The notes: generated by a model not told the origin, from the letters alone. Positions 23,663-39,333 are shown, counted from the stretch's first letter. The stretch is 64,000 nt of DNA from Azadirachta indica (GCA_022749755.1 CM040452.1:12976350-13040349), one strand, 5' to 3'. Made by a program: numbers and translations.

Positions 23663-26600
23663 AACTTGGGAGACAATCTGAAGCGGCCGTAATTCTTAAT
23701 CCGCTGGATTATTATAGTGTTAAGGTTAGTTGCGTAAAATCAGTTTGAATTAGATTTGGGTCCCAGCAACCATAATAAGCGTTTGGGGCTTAAAATTAGA
23801 AAGAGAAAATCAGCCCAGCCCAAGGCCAAAGAGAAGTAATTATGTTCTCGCGCTTGACATCAAAGTCAAAACAGAGATCGGAAAGTAAGCAAATCACCTG
23901 TGCGTTAGAATTAAATAGAATGGACGATGAAGATGATCATGATCATGGTAATGGTAGGTAGTCCTACTCCTTCCCCCTACATGTGCTTCCTGTGATTTAT
24001 TTTTTTCTTTTTATTATTTATTTAATTACTTGGGTCAACTCTTCTTACTTATTCCATCTAAAAAAATATATATTTATTTATATAATAGGGATTAAAATTG
24101 ATTAAGTATGAATATAATTGAATTAAAATAATTAAATTATGTAAAATCAAAAAATAATTTCATCTGCAATTCAATATCATATGATTGAAGGCTTAGTAGC
24201 TGTAGGGTAGAGAATACCTTTCAAGTTCATAGCAAAGAATGTGAAACCAGCTGTCATGCTAGCCCCACTCCATGTGAGGTTACAAATTTCAAATGGTTGC
24301 TTAGCAACACAACGACAATGAATAATAAATAAATAATACACGTTTTAAATATTATATAATATAAAATATTTTTTTGATAATTTTTTTAAAAAAAATTTAT
24401 TAATATTTTTTTTCTATTAAAATTCCGGTCAAATTTATGTGCGGATTATTAGTATAATTAATACGCGTTATAAAAGTCAAATTGTAATTAATTAATGAAG
24501 ACAAGCCTATCAATTTTATTTATTGTACATTTATATATACTCCTTAATGAATAACAATAAACTTAATTAATTCTTTACTGATTAATCTGATATTTTTAAG
24601 AAATTTTTTTATTGATATTTATTTTAGTAATTTTCTCTCATTTTCTCACTTTCACCAAACAATTCACTTGATTAAATTGATGAAAATAAATTCAACATGT
24701 TCAATAATTTTGCTTAATATTTATTTGTACGTGATTGATGGGATAACCTACACAGTGAGAATAATGTAGGTATAACAACTTAATTAATTAAGCATAAAAA
24801 GAGAAAAGGGCAATCATGTTGATATAATAGCCTACTTGTCAATATCTCTTTTTGACTCATAAAATCATATGTTCTTATTAAAAGTGTTTCTATGCAACAA
24901 CTCAAAGTGAAAATTTTTAATCAAATCAAGATAGAAAGTGAAAGATCATGGGCAATCACTTGCTAGCTCCTTTTCTTTTTGCTGTCTAAAGCATATAATT
25001 TAACTGTCCGACAACAGAAAAAAAAAATTAGCCGACATTCAATGCCAATTAACTATAACTACATGTATGGCCTACAATTCTTAATATATTTTGAAAAACT
25101 TTTATGTTTACTGTGATGAATATTGGAAACACAAATACACAAGTAAGTCACATGCATGTTCAAAAAATGAGGTGACAGAATGGGGCTGAAGCCATCATCA
25201 CTTCAATGGTGAAACGTTAATCTGCTGCATGGGCGGGCCTGTTGTGTTTGCAGAAAACAAGCTTTTTGCAATGAACATGAAATACCCTTCTGCTTTTTGA
25301 GCTTGATCACCATGCATGCATGAGAATGAGCTGTAGAAATTACATTATTATTTCATGTTTCATGTTCACTGCACGTGCTCCATGTGTAACAAGACATTCT
25401 TTTTTGATCAGTGTTAGCTCTGTTGTGTTTGGAATGATTGAAACTCAAGGAACTCAGTTCAAGTACAAAAGAGATAAATCTGAACAGAAATGGCTTCTGT
25501 TTGTGTTCGATGATGTAACAGAGGTTTTAAAAAAATTCAGCGTTTGTTGAGATGACAGCCTATAATTTCCTTAGGCATGTGACTCTGTTTTCTGCTCAGC
25601 TTGGTTTAGCTTCGTTAGTATTTTTGCCTGGAATTTTGTCTTTCCTTAATGGGACAAATCAGTGCATCCCCATTTCTTTTTCTAATTTAATCACTAAGTG
25701 ATAAGCACAACACTTCTGGCTTCCCTTCCTAAAATGCTACCTTATATCAATTATAACACCAAACACAACGATTTTCAACACTATAGTTTTTCCCTTAATC
25801 CCTCTTTTTTAACTCTACAAATGTCAAAACTTTCCTGTTTAATGACTTGGTCAATCTCCAGGTCACATGATTATCACTCACACCTTTAATGGTAAATCTT
25901 AGAAATTTCTAGTACATTTGAACATTCTTTCAGATATATATATATATTTTAATTTGCAAGTGGTATTTCATAAAATATATTAACCACTCAACACTAAATT
26001 AATTACTAAAATTATGTAAAAATTTGAATAAACCAAGATACATTGCAAGTATTTTAACCATAGTAATGAATGGACCCATATGGTTATGTTATCAAAAGAA
26101 ATCATTTTGTGCACCTACGTGATACCAATAAACCAACAAAACATCTATGGATTGTGATTAATTATTGAAGATACTAAGAGCTTAGTAGGATAGGTTAGTT
26201 ATAATGTCAGTATGATAATTGTACAACTAGGACAAATTTAAATTTAACAAGAAAGAAAGGTTGTTTAAGGTCGGTTCTGTAATTTACTACGGTCTATATA
26301 TATATATATAATGCTGAACGCCGAACAATCTAGTTGTTGAGTCTTCTCTTCTCTTCTCTTCTCCTTTCGTTTCTTTTCAAAAAACCCATTAGAGGGCGAC
26401 ATTTGCTGTACAAATACATTTAAGAAACAAACATCAGAGATAAGTATTTTTTAGCCCTTTAAAAGTCTTCTAGAGATAGAAACAGAGATAGAGACATCAA
26501 GCAAACAAATTATTTACCATTTGTTTGCTTGCGTGTAGAGTTGAGCTGTGTTGAGTTTACAGAAAAGTTTGGATATCTTGGATCTGAATTCGGGTCTGCT

Positions 26601-26700
26601 GAGTGGGTTGACTTGAGATTTGTAATGGGTGTTTGTTTGATTTAGCAGTTGGTTGGTTTTTCTTGCTGTTGATCGGTTTAGAAGAGACAAAGAGAGCAAA
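23663..26700. other. Gene-poor region before the galactosyltransferase gene
   Basis: AT-rich sequence with short frames. At 23921-23960 an ATG is followed by an Asp/His-rich run of 12 codons that soon stops or meets a GT; I do not call it. An exon-like minus frame at 24177-24315 is listed separately. The last 350 bases, including CTTCT repeats at about 26343-26362, look like the promoter and 5' UTR of the gene that starts at 26701. Confidence 0.4.
24177..24315 (-). other. Exon-like open frame, unassigned
   Basis: Read on the minus strand, about 45 sense codons lead to a TGA at 24177. The peptide contains CVAKQPFEICNLTWSGASMT and then AGFTFFAMNLKGILYPTATK. Its composition is protein-like and less AT-biased than the surroundings. 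No ATG-led exon is visible upstream, so it may be a gene remnant or a lone terminal exon. I do not recognise the family. Confidence 0.25.
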
Positions 26701-29700
26701 ATGACTTGGAAGAGTAGAGGAGCATTAGAGTCAAATTCTAAAAGTTTTGTGTCCAGAAAATGGACTCTTTTGTTTTGTATTGGTTGTTTTTGTGCAGGGA
26801 TGCTGTTCTCTGACAGGTAATTTTCTTCATCTGTTGCATTTTCTGGGAAATTCTCAAATTTTTATTTGGATTTTTTTCTTGGTTGCCTTTTTAGTTTCTA
26901 TGTGTAATTCAGTGGTAGTCGTTATTCTGTATAATTTGTGGTCTCTGTTCATTATTTCTTGAAAAAGATTGATTTTTATGTAATTTTCTGTCGATATGTA
27001 CGGCAATTGTCTCGAAAAATGATTTTTTTTTCCTCCAAATGATGCGGTTTGGTAGATTTGATAGCTTTGGATTGTGAATACAGATGGATCTGCAATCATG
27101 CTGCAGGTTCAAATTCATTCAAAACTGAGAATGATGGTTAATTCAAGTTTTCATAGCTATTAACTCCAGTGTCGGCTGTAAAAGAAAGAACTATTTATCT
27201 GCAAAAAATGATAGAACGTATCAAGTCAAGATCTTTTAAGTGTGAGAATGACTGTAACAAACTGCCATGCTCATTGGCTTGTGTTTTTAAAGGGGCCTTT
27301 ATGGATGATCTATTTCGGTTTGGCAGCTCAATTTTGGTCCAAATAATCCGTTCCTTAGGTTGCTGCCTTGATTTGGAATTTGGGATGTGGTTGGGTGCTA
27401 TATGATATAAACACAGTAAATACTCCGGCTGATTGAAATCTAATTTGAAGCTTTCATTATGATCAACTACTAGCTACTCAAGGATATGGGTGCATTTGTT
27501 TCTGCTGTCCCAATTAGATTTGCTTCAACTTCTATTTCAGTGTCTCCTAGTTCAATTATTGAATTTGACTCGAGGTGATTTCTGTTTGGCTACATGTATA
27601 ATATCAAATGACTTTGATGATTTTTGTCTCTTCACTTCAAAGCATCAGTAATGCATGCCTTTGTTTGTATAAATTTGTTAGGAGGAGGTTACTGTATGGA
27701 TTGTAGGATATGACAAAGTAATCAATTCAGTGTTTAAGCTACTTTTCACCATATATTCTTGCTTTATTAACTAGGATATGTTGGATACAGAATGTGGGTG
27801 GTGCCTGAAGTCAAAGATATACCAAGAGGAACGGGGGTTGAGCTGAAACTAGTGTCCGAGGGTTGTGATTCAGTTAGTGTGAGTATTCACTGGAAGCACT
27901 TGCTTTGAACACTTTTTTCACCTTGAATTGAATATTTATAAGATTGTTAACATGTGCTCATTTTTTCCCCCCTTCTGTTTAATTTCATTAGAAGGATATG
28001 AAGCGTGAACCAGAGGAAATTCTTGGGGAGGTTTCAAAGACTCATCACGCTATACAGTGAGTTGTTGTGTGGGGTTTATATATTTTAATTGCAGTGAAGT
28101 TGGCGGCAAGTTAATCTGTTGATGCATGCAAAATGCAGAACACTGGATAAAACAATCTCGAATTTGGAGATGGAGTTGGCAGCTGCAAGGGCTGCACAAG
28201 AGTCTATTATTAATGGTTCTCCCTTATCAGACAATTTAAAGATTAATGAATCAAGTGGGAAAAGGAAATATTTAATGGTTGTAGGTATCAATACTGCTTT
28301 TAGCAGCCGAAAGCGAAGAGATTCAGTTCGTGCTACGTGGATGCCTCAAGGTATGAGGATTGTTACCTGTGTTTCGAAATCTTATTTTTCAACATATAAT
28401 TGCTTTTGATTGACCATATTGATCTTATGTGATAATTTCTTATATTTAATTGATTGGTTAATTAATATTTTTTTATTTGCCTGGAAACTAGGTGAGAAAA
28501 GAAAGAAGCTTGAGGAAGAGAAGGGCATTGTCATGCGCTTCGTAATAGGTCACAGGTGCATATAGCATTTTTTTTTAAAACACGCTTTAGGTCAATGAAT
28601 GATTTCTGCTTAATGCTTAGTTTACAGAAAATGTCATCATGCATGATCCGAGGTCAGTTCCACTCTAACCACCCAAAGAAAGGAGTGAATTCCAGCATAT
28701 GAGTAAGAACGCAAGTATTCTATGGCTTTTTGCAAGCTTGGATACTTCAAATATTTGCGAAGCCTGCATTATGGACATGTTTCAGCTGCGCCATCTGTGT
28801 CATAGTTCACTATAGTGTGTTCTTCTAAGTGAACTAAGAACATTGTTTCTTCAATCTGGTTTTCATAACTAAGCTCAGTATTGCTCATTTTCGCTGGACA
28901 AGGCATCAAAGATGACTTTGTGACACTTCTGTTGACATATCTACAACATTAAATACCCTTAGTTTGTCTTAATTAATAATTATACATATAAGCATTGGCA
29001 ATTTGTTAAACCAAATAACTTGACGAATGGAATCTGACATACTTCCCAATCTGGTTGTTTCATCTTTAGTGCTACATCGGGTGGTATACTTGATAGAGCC
29101 ATTGAAGCAGAAGACAAAAGGCATGGCGACTTTTTGAGGCTGGTAGAGCTTCTGTATCTTTTTTCTGTTTCCTTTTTGTAATTATCTTCTATTTTTCAGC
29201 AAAAATATGCTGATACATGTGAAACATTTTCATTATTAGTAGAATTTAGAGGATAACAACTAAATGGCTTTATTAATTTTTCCAAAAAAATGTTTCGGCA
29301 GGAGCATATTGAAGGCTACCTTGAATTGTCAGCCAAGACAAAGATATTCTTTGCCACTGCCGTCGCTTTCTGGAATGCAGATTTTTATGTCAAAGTTGAT
29401 GATGATGTACATGTAAATATAGGTAAAGATGCAATTGTTTACTTTGTTTTTATACATGTTGATATGAAAACGTTTTTCTGTCTTTGTGCTTACTTCCAAC
29501 TTTTAGTAGATAAGAACCATATCAGTGAAGATTTTGTGAACTCAATTACTTGTTTTACGTATGATATAATTGCAAAGTTGCCTTCATGGTCATGCTTCTC
29601 ATGAACTAAAACATGATTAAGTATGACTGTCATAGGATTGAATGATTTTTTTTTTTTTTTTTCGCATGGCCTGATGGCCACTAGGCCAGACATCATCACC

Positions 29701-31256
29701 GAATGGTTTCCTTGATTATTAGAATTGGAAATGGAAAAATATTTTTTCTTACACGCGCTTCTTTTATGCTATTGCAGCAACACTTGGAGCAACGTTGGCC
29801 AGGCATCGATCAAAGCCCAGGGTGTACATAGGCTGTATGAAATCTGGTCCTGTTCTAGCTCAGAAGTAAGCCAAACATATTCTCTAGTACTCTTTGGCCA
29901 CATTTGAAGAATATAAAAATCCATCTTTCTGTCCTTACCTTACCACTTTTGGACTTTTTTGGGTGGACAGGGGAGTGAGGTACCATGAACCTGAATATTG
30001 GAAATTTGGTGAAGAAGGAAACAAGTATTTCCGTCATGCCACTGGGCAGCTATATGCTATTTCTAAAGATCTGGCTTCCTATATATCAATTAACCAGTGA
30101 GTTCGTTGATCATCTGTTAAAGTATTTAAATATTGTTTGTCTAAAGTACATCTGCTCTGACTTATTTCTCTTGAAATGGTAATATTGTAGACACATGCTA
30201 CACAAATACGCTAATGAGGATGTTTCACTGGGATCATGGTTTATTGGGTTGGATGTAGAGCACATAGATGACCGGAGACTATGCTGTGGTACCCCACCTG
30301 GTAATTTTTCAAATTTATGAATCTGTTTTCAGAAGTTACCACTTTCCAAGAGTTTCTTTATTTCCATTATAGCCCTACTGTGCCTGGTATATTGTCTGTG
30401 GGGTTTTCTTAGGAAAATCTAAATAGGTGAATCAATTAGTGGCTCTTAATATTTGGTTAGAAGACGGCTAATACCAAATACCTTGTACAACAATGTCTTG
30501 CTAGCTATTGTTGCAGTGACTGGAGGATGGATCAAACTCTCCAAGGCAGCTGCAGTATGTTTTGTATATACATAGAAACACCAGAATCTTTCCACCCACC
30601 TTTTTCCAATGATGCCTTCTATTATGCAATCAAGACACTTGGATAACTGGCGGAAGGTTAATTGCCTTCTTAAGTGGTCCCAATCTAGGATAGCATTGTT
30701 GGTGGTTAAAGCAATCCTCACCCACAAACGAATAAGAAAAAGAGAAAAAAGATCTCCTCCATTGCTTTTTGCTGTATCTCCTGTTTTGCTAATGAGATTG
30801 CAGATGCATCTTCATAAATCTGAAAAAAACTGTAATTTTGGTCATGGGATCCTAGCTTGGCATTGGCAAAGTTTAGACCCTCTTTTTCTCCTGTAAATCA
30901 TCCTGTATTAGTTGATGGTTGGTAATCGAGAGTCATACAACTTCTCCATTAAGATTGTCTTTCTATATCAAGTCTGAATATGTGCATATTATTATGCACT
31001 TTAATAAACAGATAGAGATAGCAGAAACAGTAAGATGTTAGGAGTGCATACTGTAGCCAGAATATGGATCTGAAAGTATTAATGATGTGACTGTTTACTT
31101 ACCACAGATTGCGAGTGGAAAGCTCAGGCAGGCAATATCTGTGTTGCTTCATTTGATTGGAGTTGCAGTGGGATCTGCAAATCTGCTGAGAGGATGAAGG
31201 AGGTTCACCGGCGGTGTGGGGAAGGGGAAAATGCTTTGTGGAGTGCAGCTTTCTGA
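26701..31256 (+). CDS. Probable beta-1,3-galactosyltransferase (GT31), 11 exons
   Basis: This type II Golgi membrane enzyme probably adds galactose in beta-1,3 linkage to glycans such as arabinogalactan or N-glycans; the acceptor cannot be read from sequence. Exons are 26701-26816, 27791-27878, 27992-28056, 28139-28350, 28492-28555, 29070-29142, 29302-29422, 29778-29865, 29971-30096, 30191-30300 and 31108-31256. They total 1212 nt (403 residues) with all phases closed. A short cytosolic tail precedes one signal anchor ([16 protein letters not shown], about 21-36). A DUF4094-like stem follows, with [20 protein letters not shown]. The GT31 domain starts with [20 protein letters not shown]. The metal-binding motif is VDDDVHV (Asp239-241), with the later blocks [34 protein letters not shown] and FDWSCSGIC. 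Length and order fit the plant eight-member B3GALT subgroup. The first intron, nearly 1 kb, is the longest. Confidence 0.92.
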
Positions 31257-32369
31257 AATTTTTTTTTGAAGAACAACAGAAAAAGAAAAGAAAATGCAAT
31301 TCTTCCGGACTCAGGAGGAAGCAAGCAACTGGCTTGAGTTTGTTTTACGGATCTTGGTACAGGGAAACGTATGTAGTGTCAATTTAAAATGAGACAAATA
31401 TGGACCAGGATAGGAGGAGAGATTCTATGTACTGGCTTTTCTGCTCTGTTTTAGACTAGGAGGGAGACTCAAAGGCTATTCTTAGAGAGGGAAGAGTTTG
31501 TAATTTAGTCATTCTTTGATTGCTCTGTGGGGCATTTTGTAAGCGTGCCATAGCTTATGTAACTTCATAATAACTGCCAATATTTTAGGCTAAGCTTTTG
31601 CTGCCTTCTGGTTCATAAATTTAGCAGCTTTTGCGCTGCTTATGATAGACTTGTACCCTTTTTGTGATTGTAAATAGAATAGTGATGAACTTTCCCTCTT
31701 TCGGATACCTTTTCTTGATCCTGAAGCTTCAATTATGTAGACATAGATTGCGTTTGTGGTGGGTCAAATCATTCGACTCACCACTCACGAGGTATAACTC
31801 GAATAAGAGATCATCCATATGATCATCCATCTTCTTCCATGTGGACTAAATTTTTGCGTGTGGTTATGGCAGTCTCCTCTTAAGCTTAACTACATAAGTG
31901 AAAAGTCTCGTCACCCTGAGGTAAGAAAGATGCAAGCGGTTTTGTTGGTAAACTGACGCATAACTCAGCCAAGTGCACAGAGAGTGTGAATTGACAAATG
32001 GAGAAATCGAAGCCAAGCTAAATTAATCTTCTCTAAGCATGAAAAGATAAATTGGAAAGCTTTGCGTCCATGTGGGGCCAATCATGCCATTTCAAATAGA
32101 TAATACAAAAAAAATTATATACGATCTCTTGTAATTGGGAAAAGGCAAAACCACTGCTTCTTACTCATCCCACTAAGCATGCCGCATTTATATCCTTACA
32201 CACTCTTTTCAAGCATTTCGTTTTCAAAACCTGAAAAAGGAAATTATTATTATTTTTATCTCCATTTCACATTCCCACCATTTCAACAACATTCTCATTA
32301 TTTTACTTTCCTTTTCTCATTGAACTCCAACAATTCTTACAGTGCAAGTGAGTTTTGTTCTAGTATAAA
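31257..32369. other. Intergenic: 3' UTR and next promoter
   Basis: The first few hundred bases are the likely 3' UTR of the galactosyltransferase gene; the last few hundred are the promoter and 5' UTR of the CASP-like gene. No other gene is seen. Confidence 0.45.
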
Positions 32370-33119
32370 ATGAGAGAAAATCGTGATGATAATGCATCCA
32401 GCTCTACTACCCCCGTACCAATGCTTAAGCTTGTAGATTGTTTCTTTAGAATTACTGCAATTCCTCTCAGTATTGCAGCCATATGGTTAACTGTCACGAA
32501 CCAGCAGGATAACACTGATTATGGAAAATTAAAGTTCAGTAATCTCCTAGGACTCAAGTAAGATATACTTTCACTTTCTTTGTTGCCGAGCTTCGTTTCT
32601 GCTTTCTATGTTGTAGGAATTATAATTAGGAACTGTTACACAGGTACATGGTTTGCATCAGTGCTATATGTGCTGCTTATGCTTTTGTTGCTGCTGTTTC
32701 CTCCTGGGTCAGATCCTTGGTTGCAAAAGCTTGGCTTTTCTTTCTCTCAGACCAGGTTTTGTTTCAGCTTCTACATTTCTGTTTTCTTTTTCTCGTTCTT
32801 TTTCCTTTGAATAATGAGATTTTAACTCGGCTAATTTCCTTTTGAGCAGATTGTGGCTTACTTAATGCTCACTTCTGGAGCTGCAGTTTTAGAGATACTG
32901 TATTTAGCTTACAATGGAGATCAACAAGTCACATGGAGTGAAGCCTGCAGCTCCTATGGGAAGTTCTGCAGTAAAATGAAGATTGCTCTTATTCTCCATT
33001 CCTTAGCTCTTGGCTGTTTTATCATCTTAGCTGTAATCTCTGCTTTTAGGTTCTTTAGCATGTTTGATCCTCCTCCTGTTTCTTCTAACAAGGAGGGAGA
33101 AGAAGAAAGAAGAACCTAG
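32370..33119 (+). CDS. CASP-like four-helix membrane protein, three exons
   Basis: Exons 32370-32557, 32644-32755 and 32850-33119 give 570 nt and 189 residues; all junctions keep phase. The protein has four predicted membrane helices. The first is in [20 protein letters not shown] and holds the conserved Arg. The second lies in [20 protein letters not shown], the third in [20 protein letters not shown] right after SDQ with the conserved Asp, and the last in [20 protein letters not shown]. The loop before the fourth helix carries two Cys ([11 protein letters not shown]). This layout is that of the CASP/CASPL family (UPF0497), scaffold proteins of the plasma membrane related to those that place the Casparian strip. 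Subfamily 2 seems likely but I cannot fix the member. Introns are short (86 and 94 nt). Confidence 0.88.
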
Positions 33120-34450
33120 CTAATTGGTCATTTCTTTACGGTTGAGTCACCTAGTAATTCTTATAGTTGAGATTTCAAATAAATAAGACGTGTATGTTTT
33201 TCTTATTGACAATATCAATCTACAGAGATATTAATATATAATTGGATCAATTCTTAAAATATGTCATCGTTTATTAAAATGTGAATACAGATTCATTTGG
33301 AAAAATCAAAATGACTTCAATCTTTTTTCCAGAAAATTTGAATGCATACAATCACGGGATGGATTGAATGAATGGCTTGGTAATTGATTAAAACTATCTG
33401 TACAAGACAAGCCTGAATAACTTTATAAATGTTCACATTATAACTTTATCAGAACTTTCACATTTTTCAACATCTTGGTTGAGGAAAGTGCTTGGTCCTT
33501 GTACAGAAATCACCGAATAAGTCTCATTGTAAATTGGTTTATTTATATATTCTGGTAGAAACTTAGATAGAAAGAAAGAACTCATAAAATAAAGAGGAAA
33601 TGATTTGCACCTACCACAATTCACTTTATCAAGAAAGTGGATGTGGAGGGCTCATGCTTTAGAAAAGCTTAGATACCCACAATCAATCCCACCTACCACA
33701 GAAGAAGAACTTCTTGCTTCTGCTTTTGCTTTTTCCCAAGTCTTTATGAGTAGCTTAATTGGATTACCTTAATAATAATTAAATTAGATGAAGAAGAGGA
33801 AGTGCGAAAGGAAACTAATCTAATATATTTTGAATTCGATTAAAATAACTTATATAGAAGTGTCCTTTTATAACATTTTTATTTATTCGATTAAACTTTC
33901 AAAAAACTATTTTAGTTATCTATCAGTATTTTCAAAAGTGTGTTCTGTAAATAAAACACCTACTTAATTAACTAGTTGTTGAAAATAAAACTAATTTGAT
34001 TCAATCAAGCAAACATGAAAATTTGGAATGGAAATTATGCAAATCTGAAGAGAGCTCGTAAGGGCAAATTACTTTCTCCTATTGGGCTTTGAGGTGCATT
34101 TGGGTCTAGGCCCAATGGGCATAAAACGACTTCGTTTAACTTTCCCGACTGGGAAATCATATCTTTGGAAAACAGAATCCTGGTTGGTCTCTCTCTCTCT
34201 CTCTCAATAATTCAGTATCTTCTTCTACAAGTCTCTCTATTTTTCTTCTTGGGTTTAATCTGTCCATTCATATACTTAATTTTTTTTTTTTGGTAAATAT
34301 TTTTCTTTTATCTCACTCTTTGAATCAATTTTTTTATTTTTGGATTGCAAAAGACAAGAAAGAGGAAGTTTCTTGAAAAATAATCCTTAATATTTGTATC
34401 CCTTTCCCTTGATCAGCATAACAGTAGAGAAGACGAAACTGCAAGAAGCT
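33120..34450. other. Intergenic: 3' UTR, AT-rich DNA, ATG8 promoter
   Basis: No gene is supported. The sequence AAAACGACTTCGTTT near 34126-34140 is an imperfect palindrome of a kind common near plant gene starts. A CT repeat occupies 34188-34205 and probably lies in the ATG8 5' UTR. Confidence 0.4.
34188..34205 (+). repeat. (CT)n microsatellite upstream of ATG8
   Basis: Eighteen bases of pure TC alternation lie about 245 bp before the ATG8 start codon. CT repeats are common in plant 5' UTRs; a regulatory effect here is inference. Confidence 0.8.
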
Positions 34451-36082
<1,632 letters not shown>

Positions 36083-39000
36083 AGACATCCACCTCAACTT
36101 CTGTAAATAAGACTTCGACGAGATATTATGGAAATATGTGAATTCTTTGCTATTTGCTTTTAACCGAGGTAGCTCTTACTCTTCCTAGATGCTGCCCCTT
36201 CTTAAGGTTATCTATCTTACATTAATATAATGCAACTAATATTAACGGTTTCTTCTACATTGGATGTATAGTTTATGAAAATGTTTGTCAATATCTTTTT
36301 TCTCTTGCAAGGCAACTTCCTTTTGTCACTTCTTGCTCTCCAGTTATGAGAATTTATTTGGAAAATTTTTATTTAAAATTATTATTCACATCTCAAATTA
36401 GAAGATAACTATTGTTTATAATTGTATTTAAAATTGATCAATTAAAAAGTTTTTGGATGTTCTCGTCTCATAAAATAATTGTTCAAAAATAATCGTTTTT
36501 GAGCACGAAAATTTTTTTTTCCTTATGTTGAAAGTATACTTTTTAGCATTTTTGAACACGATAAATCTTTTTTTTTGTGCTCGTAAAAAATTAGTTAGAA
36601 GAGTATGTTTGTTTAAAATGTATTATCGTAATTATTTTTTAATATAATTTTAAATAGTTTTTTCTCATATGTGAATAGTGATCATAAATAAAAATTATTT
36701 AATTTATTTTATAAATGCAACCGCAAAATGGAATGAAATTTTATTTTCATGAGAAGCAAGGATGATTCCAATCATGCAAGCAAGTTAAAAGAATGAAATG
36801 AAATTATCTATGCAAAATGGCGATATCCTCTCTATTATCCTTGTCTTCCTTGAGGACAATGACGTGAGGGGGCAGGGAGAAGAATTTGATGGCTTCCAAA
36901 ATATCAGCTAAAAGTGAGAAGATATGCGGGTACAAGAAAAACCCATTTGTCAATTGTCATTCAGAGACAGACAGAAAGGACTTCGTCTACCAGTCAATTT
37001 CTTTTCAACCGAGGAAGAGCAAACATAAATTGAACAGCAAAGAAAGGATCTTCGAAATGGCTGCGAATGCACACTTTTTAAGGGCATGAAACTAGTCCAT
37101 TCATTATCCATCGGACCAAGAGTGTTAACACCTTCTTCAGCTACAGGAGTTATTTGTTTTTTTAATTAAAGTTTGCATATATTTATTTAAATATTTAAAA
37201 TTATTTATTTTTTTTAATTTATGTTTAAATATTTATTAAAAATCTCTAAATATAATTAATTTAAAATTTTTTATTTAAATTTAAATTATATTTTTATCTT
37301 TTAAAAGTATTCTTATTTTATTAATTTATTTAATAAAAAATTAAAAATATATTTAATTATTTTTAATATATCTCTTTTTTATTTTAAGGATCTCTCTACT
37401 TATATTTTTAATTTTATTTATTTTATACTTTAATTATTGTAATAAATTTATATATTTATATAATTACAATTATATTATAATATGACATTATTTTTATTTA
37501 ATTTTATTAATATTTATATCATTGATTACAAATTATTTTTTTTTTAAAAAAAAAAAATATATATCAAATAAATAAATAAATAATGTACATGCTAATATAA
37601 TCTATTAATTTTTTCTATTATTATGTTAATATAATTAAAATTATTATAAATATAAATATATTATTTAAAAGGGTATATATATTAAAATGTTAATTTTCAG
37701 ACTTTTTATTTTATTAAAATAAATAATTTAATATTTATTTTTAAATATTTTAAAATAAAAAATAAATAAATTATTGAAATTTAAATTTAAATTACATTCA
37801 AAGTTCATATAAAATAAATAAATAAATGCTATCTTAGTTATTTTACTTTTTGTGCAACATAAATTTACGTGTCTACATAAAAAGATCTGGGTGGTTTTTT
37901 TGATTAAATTTCTTTAATAAAAGCCAGGTCAACATGGAATCTAATCACCCATCTCTAAAGTTTTCAAGGAAAAGACATAAATTGCATACGGTTTACTTGT
38001 AGATAAAGAAAATTAGTAGAAAGTAGCAAAAATAATATGCCACTTTAGTGTGGAAGTCAATAGCATTTATCACTACTAAATTTGCAGCCAAAGAATAAAA
38101 TGACCATATTACAATTATCTGCCGGATTGAACCTCGGTGGATTAATTCTCAAAAGCTCCTTTATTATGGGTGTAAGGATAAAACTTTTCCATGGAGATTT
38201 GGCTGTCTGCAAAAACCAGGCTAGCTAATAGTCTCTAGGACTTTGTGCAAAGAGATAATGTAAAGGAATCAGTGGCATCACAATTCTCAGATCAATGGTT
38301 CATACCTGGCTACCCCGGGAACATGTCTTAAGTAGGCTTATTTCACCTCTCAAAGTGGTCCTAAATTGTCCTTGAATTCACATGGGCTGCAGTTCATCTG
38401 CTCTGTCCTGGTAAAGCAGGACTGCATGTGCTTGTATTTTAAACTTTATGGGGTCCAAAAGAGGCTACTTTTCATGCCATATATTTTTCTTTTGACCTAG
38501 CACTACGCTAGGGTTCAAAAGATTATTTCTCCACCTTGGATGTTAAAAGAATTTTAAGAGGCAAATACCCTTCGTAGTTGATGGGGTGTGGGTGGGTATG
38601 AAAGATGATACTACAAGCGATTAATTTTTCACAAAATCTTTTTCATTTTGATTAATAACTTAATATTTCCAAGAGAGAGAAATTTAGAAACATTAATAGT
38701 ACTAAAAACCATACTTGAAAAAGTGCCCAAATAGCTATCTTAGTGTGTCGTCACGTAGAGATACAAAGAAATATTTGGAATTTTCATTGATTTCCAGGCT
38801 GTACTTTCATACCCATCAAAGTCATAGAATTTTAAAAAAATTAGCCATCCTAGCTCAAAGAGCCCATTAAGATTTAACTGCAAATTCCTGTTTTTTCTTC
38901 TTTGTGGAATGACCTATTCTGCCTTCAAAATTAGAAAAAGGATCCCCACAGCTAACCTTGAATAATGAAAGACATATTAAGCCATGCTGACTACAGTTCT

Positions 39001-39264
39001 AGCGCTAATTTTAGGCTAGATAAAGTTTGATTAACGAAAGCGACTAATACTTGGTAAATCATTAAAATTCAAAGATACAGACAACACAAGAAGTCATTAT
39101 ATCTTTCATTGTCAAGTATTCTCAGCTTGAGAAAAACTAATAGCATACAGAAACAGGTCTCACACTAGTATCATTTATTCGCTTACTATACTAATGGTAG
39201 GTAGGACAAACCCCATCATTCCCATAACACATAGAATATTCCAAATAAGAAAACCCCATTAATG

Positions 39265-39299
<35 letters not shown>

Positions 39300-39333
39300 C
39301 CCTCCCTCAAAGGGATGCTAGAGTAAACCATAA
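36083..39333. other. Gene-poor AT-rich region
   Basis: The ATG8 3' UTR is followed by the fold-back element at 36360-36700. From 37140 to 37860 lies an extremely AT-rich stretch with TTTAAATATTT-like words. From 37900 the base composition is more balanced but still without recognisable coding exons. A T-rich run lies at 39267-39299, near the end of the MYB gene. Confidence 0.4.
36360..36700. mobile_element. Fold-back MITE
   Basis: The two halves are inverted copies for most of their length. The left arm has ATTTTTATTTA then TATTCACATC; the right arm inverted has ATTTTTATTTA then TATTCACATA. Near the centre GAGCACGAAAA faces its inverse. The flanks AATTTATTT (36351-36359 and 36701-36709) are identical, a probable 9-bp target duplication. 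There is no coding capacity. Confidence 0.65.

Noticed and set aside
36886..37089. 67-codon plus-strand frame downstream of ATG8
   Set aside because: No recognisable sequence, no promoter or splice context.
39267..39299. Long T tract as a possible retroposition tail
   Set aside because: No flanking duplication could be found.
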